Of a DNA stretch of 16,163 nt, positions 14,696 through 16,163 are shown piece by piece. The notes below the pieces were generated by a model, which searched no databases, had not been told where the DNA came from, and was given only the letters and a program-made list of their open reading frames with translations. The translations under genes were made by a program, and so were the position numbers. This DNA is from DYGX01 sp035325905. Its GTDB lineage: Bacteria > Chloroflexota > Anaerolineae > Aggregatilineales > Aggregatilineaceae. Numbering within the stretch: the stretch's first letter is position 1; each line of letters begins with the position of its first letter. The stretch covers positions 1 to 16,163 of the forward strand of contig DAOKYY010000087.1 in NCBI GenBank assembly GCA_035325905.1, written 5' to 3'.

Positions 14696-14719
14696 AGGGG
14701 TCGAGCGCGCTCAACCCCT
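14696..14719 (-). terminator. hairpin after the DUF3298 gene
   Basis: AGGGGT (14696-14701) pairs with ACCCCT (14714-14719), and inside it GAGC pairs with GCTC, with one C-A mismatch between. It lies 35 bases past the stop of the DUF3298 gene and directly before the RIO promoter. A second stem, GTCGCAC/GTGCGGC at 14735-14754 with one G-T pair, begins right after the stop codon. Neither has a T-run. Confidence 0.4.
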
Positions 14720-14754
14720 TCGCCTTCACGCATAGTCGCACCTGACAGTGCGGC

Positions 14755-15492
14755 TTAGCCCGCCATCGCCGGCGAAAACTCCGGCGCGAGAATGTCCGCG
14801 AGGTCCGCCAGCAAAATCGTCACGGTCTGCGGCCCGGCGGCATACGCGGCCACCTGGTACGGCTCGAAGGTGAACACCAGCGCGTCGGGCGTCAGCACCC
14901 AGTCCTGGTAGTTCTCCGGCAGCGGCCCGGCGCCCTGCGCGATCCAGTCGGGGTCGGCCATGTCGCCAAGCTGCTCCGCCAGCGCGGCCTGCACCATCGG
15001 CGCGATCACTTCCAGATAGTTTGTGTCCGGCAGGAACAGGTCCGGCAGCGACAGTTCGATTTCCTTCGGCAGGTAGAACGTGAACGACCGGAAATAGGTC
15101 ATGCCGTGCGCGCCGCCGCTGTAGGTGTAGATGATGAACTGAAGGCTTAGCACGTCCTCGGAGAAGCCCACCGACTGGTACTGGATGTCCAGCGTCAGCG
15201 GGCCGGGGGTGTAGTTCACGAACTCCGGATCCGCGATCGGCGCCAGAAACGCGGCGCGCTCTTCGGCCAGGAAGCGGTCAACCGCTTCTTCCACCACCGG
15301 GAACTCAGCCGTCAGCTCCAGCGGATAGTCAATATCGACCTCCACCGCGAACGCGATGACGCATTGTTGCCGCTCGGCGTTCCAGTTGCCGCCCTTGTTG
15401 AAGCAGGCGTCTTCTTGTTGCGCCGCGACGGGCAGCGCCGCGCCGAACAGCGCCACCGCCAGGATCGTACTTACCACAAGCCGGTTTCGCAT
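14755..15492 (-). CDS. secreted DUF3298/RsiV-like protein
   Basis: The 245-residue product begins with a clear signal peptide (MRNRL, then hydrophobic 6-22, probable cut after PVAA at 24). The mature part shows features of the DUF3298 fold: IYTYSGGAHGMTYFRSFTFY near 131-150, a following SLPDLFLPD, and the late FTFEPYQVAAYAAGPQTV strand. This fold occurs in RsiV, which binds lysozyme, and in PdaC-related wall proteins; the role here is not shown, and no sigma-factor gene is adjacent. Two Cys (30 and 44) lie just after the signal peptide and could form a small disulfide loop. The ATG at 15492 has AGGAG 8 bases upstream, and a perfect TATAAT lies about 95 bases upstream. It is divergent from the small zinc-protein gene. 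Confidence 0.78.
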   Translation of the reverse strand: MRNRLVVSTILAVALFGAALPVAAQQEDACFNKGGNWNAERQQCVIAFAVEVDIDYPLELTAEFPVVEEAVDRFLAEERAAFLAPIADPEFVNYTPGPLTLDIQYQSVGFSEDVLSLQFIIYTYSGGAHGMTYFRSFTFYLPKEIELSLPDLFLPDTNYLEVIAPMVQAALAEQLGDMADPDWIAQGAGPLPENYQDWVLTPDALVFTFEPYQVAAYAAGPQTVTILLADLADILAPEFSPAMAG

Positions 15493-15584
15493 GTCGTTTT
15501 CTCCTGATTAGGTTAGCGGCCCCAGCGCGGTGCCAGGGGTTCTGCCGCGAGCGAATGGGCCTTGCACGCTTGATGGTCACGCTC

Positions 15585-15590
15585 ATTATA
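15585..15590 (-). promoter_or_regulatory. TATAAT box for the DUF3298 gene
   Basis: A perfect minus-strand TATAAT, expected start near 15578, with about 85 nt of leader. The -35 (ATTTCC) is poor. It faces away from a second perfect TATAAT at 15665-15670. Confidence 0.45.
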
Positions 15591-15664
15591 GCAGCGCGTT
15601 GGACGCCGGAAATCAGCCCTTCGGCGGAACTGCGGGAACCCCTACCGATCTTCAACGGAGCCGG

Positions 15665-15670
15665 TATAAT
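15665..15670 (+). promoter_or_regulatory. TATAAT box for the small zinc-protein gene
   Basis: A perfect plus-strand TATAAT, 51 bases before the ATG at 15722. No good -35 is seen 16-18 bp upstream. With the minus-strand box it forms a divergent promoter pair about 75 bp apart. Confidence 0.45.
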
Positions 15671-15721
15671 AACGTGCTGCCTCTGCGCACGCGCCGTAAC
15701 CGCAGTTCGTAAGGATATTGT

Positions 15722-15970
15722 ATGCCGGTCCCCTTTTGTCATATCTGTCACCAGAACGAGGCCGAAAAGCGCCAGTACGGCGACGCCTCGCTCAGCCAGG
15801 GTGAATATTGCCCGGTCTGCCATCGGCCGGCCTGCCGGTTCCACATGGGGCGGGTGCGCTGGCGCTGGCGCGACACGGGTCGCGTGGACACCGCGCTCGT
15901 CTGCCGCGACTGCAAGAACGCCTACCGGCACCGCGAGTGGGACGCGCATCACCGCGACTGGATCAGCTAG
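15722..15970 (+). CDS. small eight-ligand zinc protein (RING/AN1-like pattern), unknown function
   Basis: The 82-residue product has Cys6-Cys9 (FCHIC), Cys30-Cys33 (CPVC), Cys38-His41 (CRFH) and Cys61-Cys64 (CRDC). Four ligand pairs in the order CxxC, CxxC, CxxH, CxxC suggest two zinc ions, possibly in the cross-brace order of RING or AN1 fingers; this is inference from spacing. The stretch after His41 is rich in Arg and Trp (GRVRWRWRD), and the tail is rich in His, Arg and Trp, which would suit nucleic-acid or protein binding. There is no membrane segment. The ATG at 15722 has AAGGA 6 bases upstream and a TATAAT box further up. I do not recognise a named family. The final codons (ISTAG region, GATCAGCTAG) already fit the 10-bp repeat that follows. 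Confidence 0.72.
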   Translation: MPVPFCHICHQNEAEKRQYGDASLSQGEYCPVCHRPACRFHMGRVRWRWRDTGRVDTALVCRDCKNAYRHREWDAHHRDWIS

Positions 15971-16040
15971 ACGCAGCGAAAAGCAGCGAAAAACCGCTAA
16001 AGGCAGCAGAAGACAGCTAGAAGCAACTCAAGCAGCAAAA
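15961..16040. repeat. 10-bp-period degenerate repeat, purine-rich arm
   Basis: Successive decamers from 15961 are GATCAGCTAG, ACGCAGCGAA, AAGCAGCGAA, AAACCGCTAA, AGGCAGCAGA, AGACAGCTAG, AAGCAACTCA, AGCAGCAAAA (the last shifted by one base). The common core is AGCAGC at a fixed phase. The first unit overlaps the end of the zinc-protein gene. The period is about one DNA helical turn. Confidence 0.6.
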
Positions 16041-16068
16041 AGGCTGTTCCTGACGGCCTTTAGCTGCT
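16031..16068. terminator. bidirectional hairpin at the centre of the decamer arms
   Basis: AGCAGC+AAAAAGGC (16031-16044) pairs with GCCTTTA+GCTGCT (16056-16068) with a single bulge, around an 11-nt loop. The inner part is the classic A-run, GGC, loop, GCC, T-run layout of a bidirectional intrinsic terminator. It would end the zinc-protein transcript and any transcript entering from the right. Confidence 0.5.
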
Positions 16069-16120
16069 CTTATCTGCTCTTATCTGCTCTTGGCTGCTCT
16101 TATCTGCTTTTCGTCGCTGT
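16061..16120. repeat. 10-bp tandem repeat, pyrimidine-rich arm
   Basis: Six decamers: TAGCTGCTCT, TATCTGCTCT, TATCTGCTCT, TGGCTGCTCT, TATCTGCTTT, TCGTCGCTGT. Two units are identical and two more differ from them at one or two bases. The reverse complement (AGCAGATAAG) matches the left arm core (AGCAGCGAAA) at seven of ten positions, so the two arms form a long imperfect inverted repeat. Bases 16121-16163 hold only a -10-like TACAAT at 16149-16154. Confidence 0.65.
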
Positions 16121-16163
16121 CCGGTGGGCGCAGGGTCGCGGGCCTGTTTACAATCTGCCTAGT

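Noticed and set aside
14461..14733. 90-codon minus-strand frame upstream of the RIO kinase
   Set aside because: It starts upstream of the predicted promoter, has no ribosome site at its start and no recognisable domain; the mini-ORF in another frame has the AGGAGG.
14741..14760. ACAGTGCGGCTTAG resembling the 3' end of RNase P RNA
   Set aside because: It overlaps the end of the DUF3298 gene, and no GAGGAAAGTCC-like 5' core occurs upstream on that strand.
15971..16120. CRISPR array
   Set aside because: Units are 10 bp with no unique spacers of constant length, the sequence drifts between units, and no cas gene is nearby.

Overview
This is a GC-rich, densely packed bacterial chromosome segment. 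The mix of genes fits a member of the Chloroflexota (Anaerolineae-like): several secreted or membrane-anchored clan GH-A glycoside hydrolases, a large GT-C type glycosyltransferase, RtcA, a RIO1-type kinase, a DUF3298 lipoprotein-like secreted protein, and frequent TTG/GTG starts. That placement is inference from gene content; no rRNA or other marker is present.

Layout, left to right. (1) 1-4431, minus strand: a likely operon, GT-C glycosyltransferase -> rtcA (RNA 3'-phosphate cyclase) -> rnz (RNase Z), with gaps of 68 and 51 bp, ending in a hairpin followed by a T-rich heptad repeat. (2) 4432-4955: divergent promoters and a decayed plus-strand CPBP-family (CAAX-protease-like) gene that keeps promoter, ribosome site, N-terminus and C-terminus but has lost its middle and carries an in-frame TGA. 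(3) 4956-9729, minus strand: three consecutive, divergent paralogues of a clan GH-A glycoside hydrolase, each with a different N-terminal anchoring or targeting region and separated by hairpins; the middle one has its own TATAAT box. (4) 9933-10923: a SAM-dependent methyltransferase and, converging on it with a 20-bp overlap, a small DUF1232 membrane protein. (5) 11066-13050: rimO (ribosomal protein S12 methylthiotransferase) converging on a TlpA-like thioredoxin; their stop codons interlock in one CTAG. (6) 13216-14648: a RIO1-type kinase with a strong upstream promoter and a leader of nearly 400 nt that contains a 21-codon mini-ORF with a perfect AGGAGG. (7) 14755-15970: a secreted DUF3298-type protein and, divergently, an 82-residue protein with eight Cys/His zinc ligands. 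(8) 15961-16120: 10-bp-period degenerate repeats in inverted arms around a bidirectional hairpin.

Functionally the window mixes RNA and ribosome housekeeping (RNase Z, RtcA, RimO, RIO kinase) with cell-surface carbohydrate work (GT-C transferase and three GH-A enzymes). No mobile element, tRNA, rRNA or CRISPR array is visible. The observations most worth checking are the GH-A triplet, the internally deleted CPBP gene, the long RIO-kinase leader with its mini-ORF, the RING/AN1-like small zinc protein, and the related pyrimidine-rich repeats that follow hairpins at both ends of the window.
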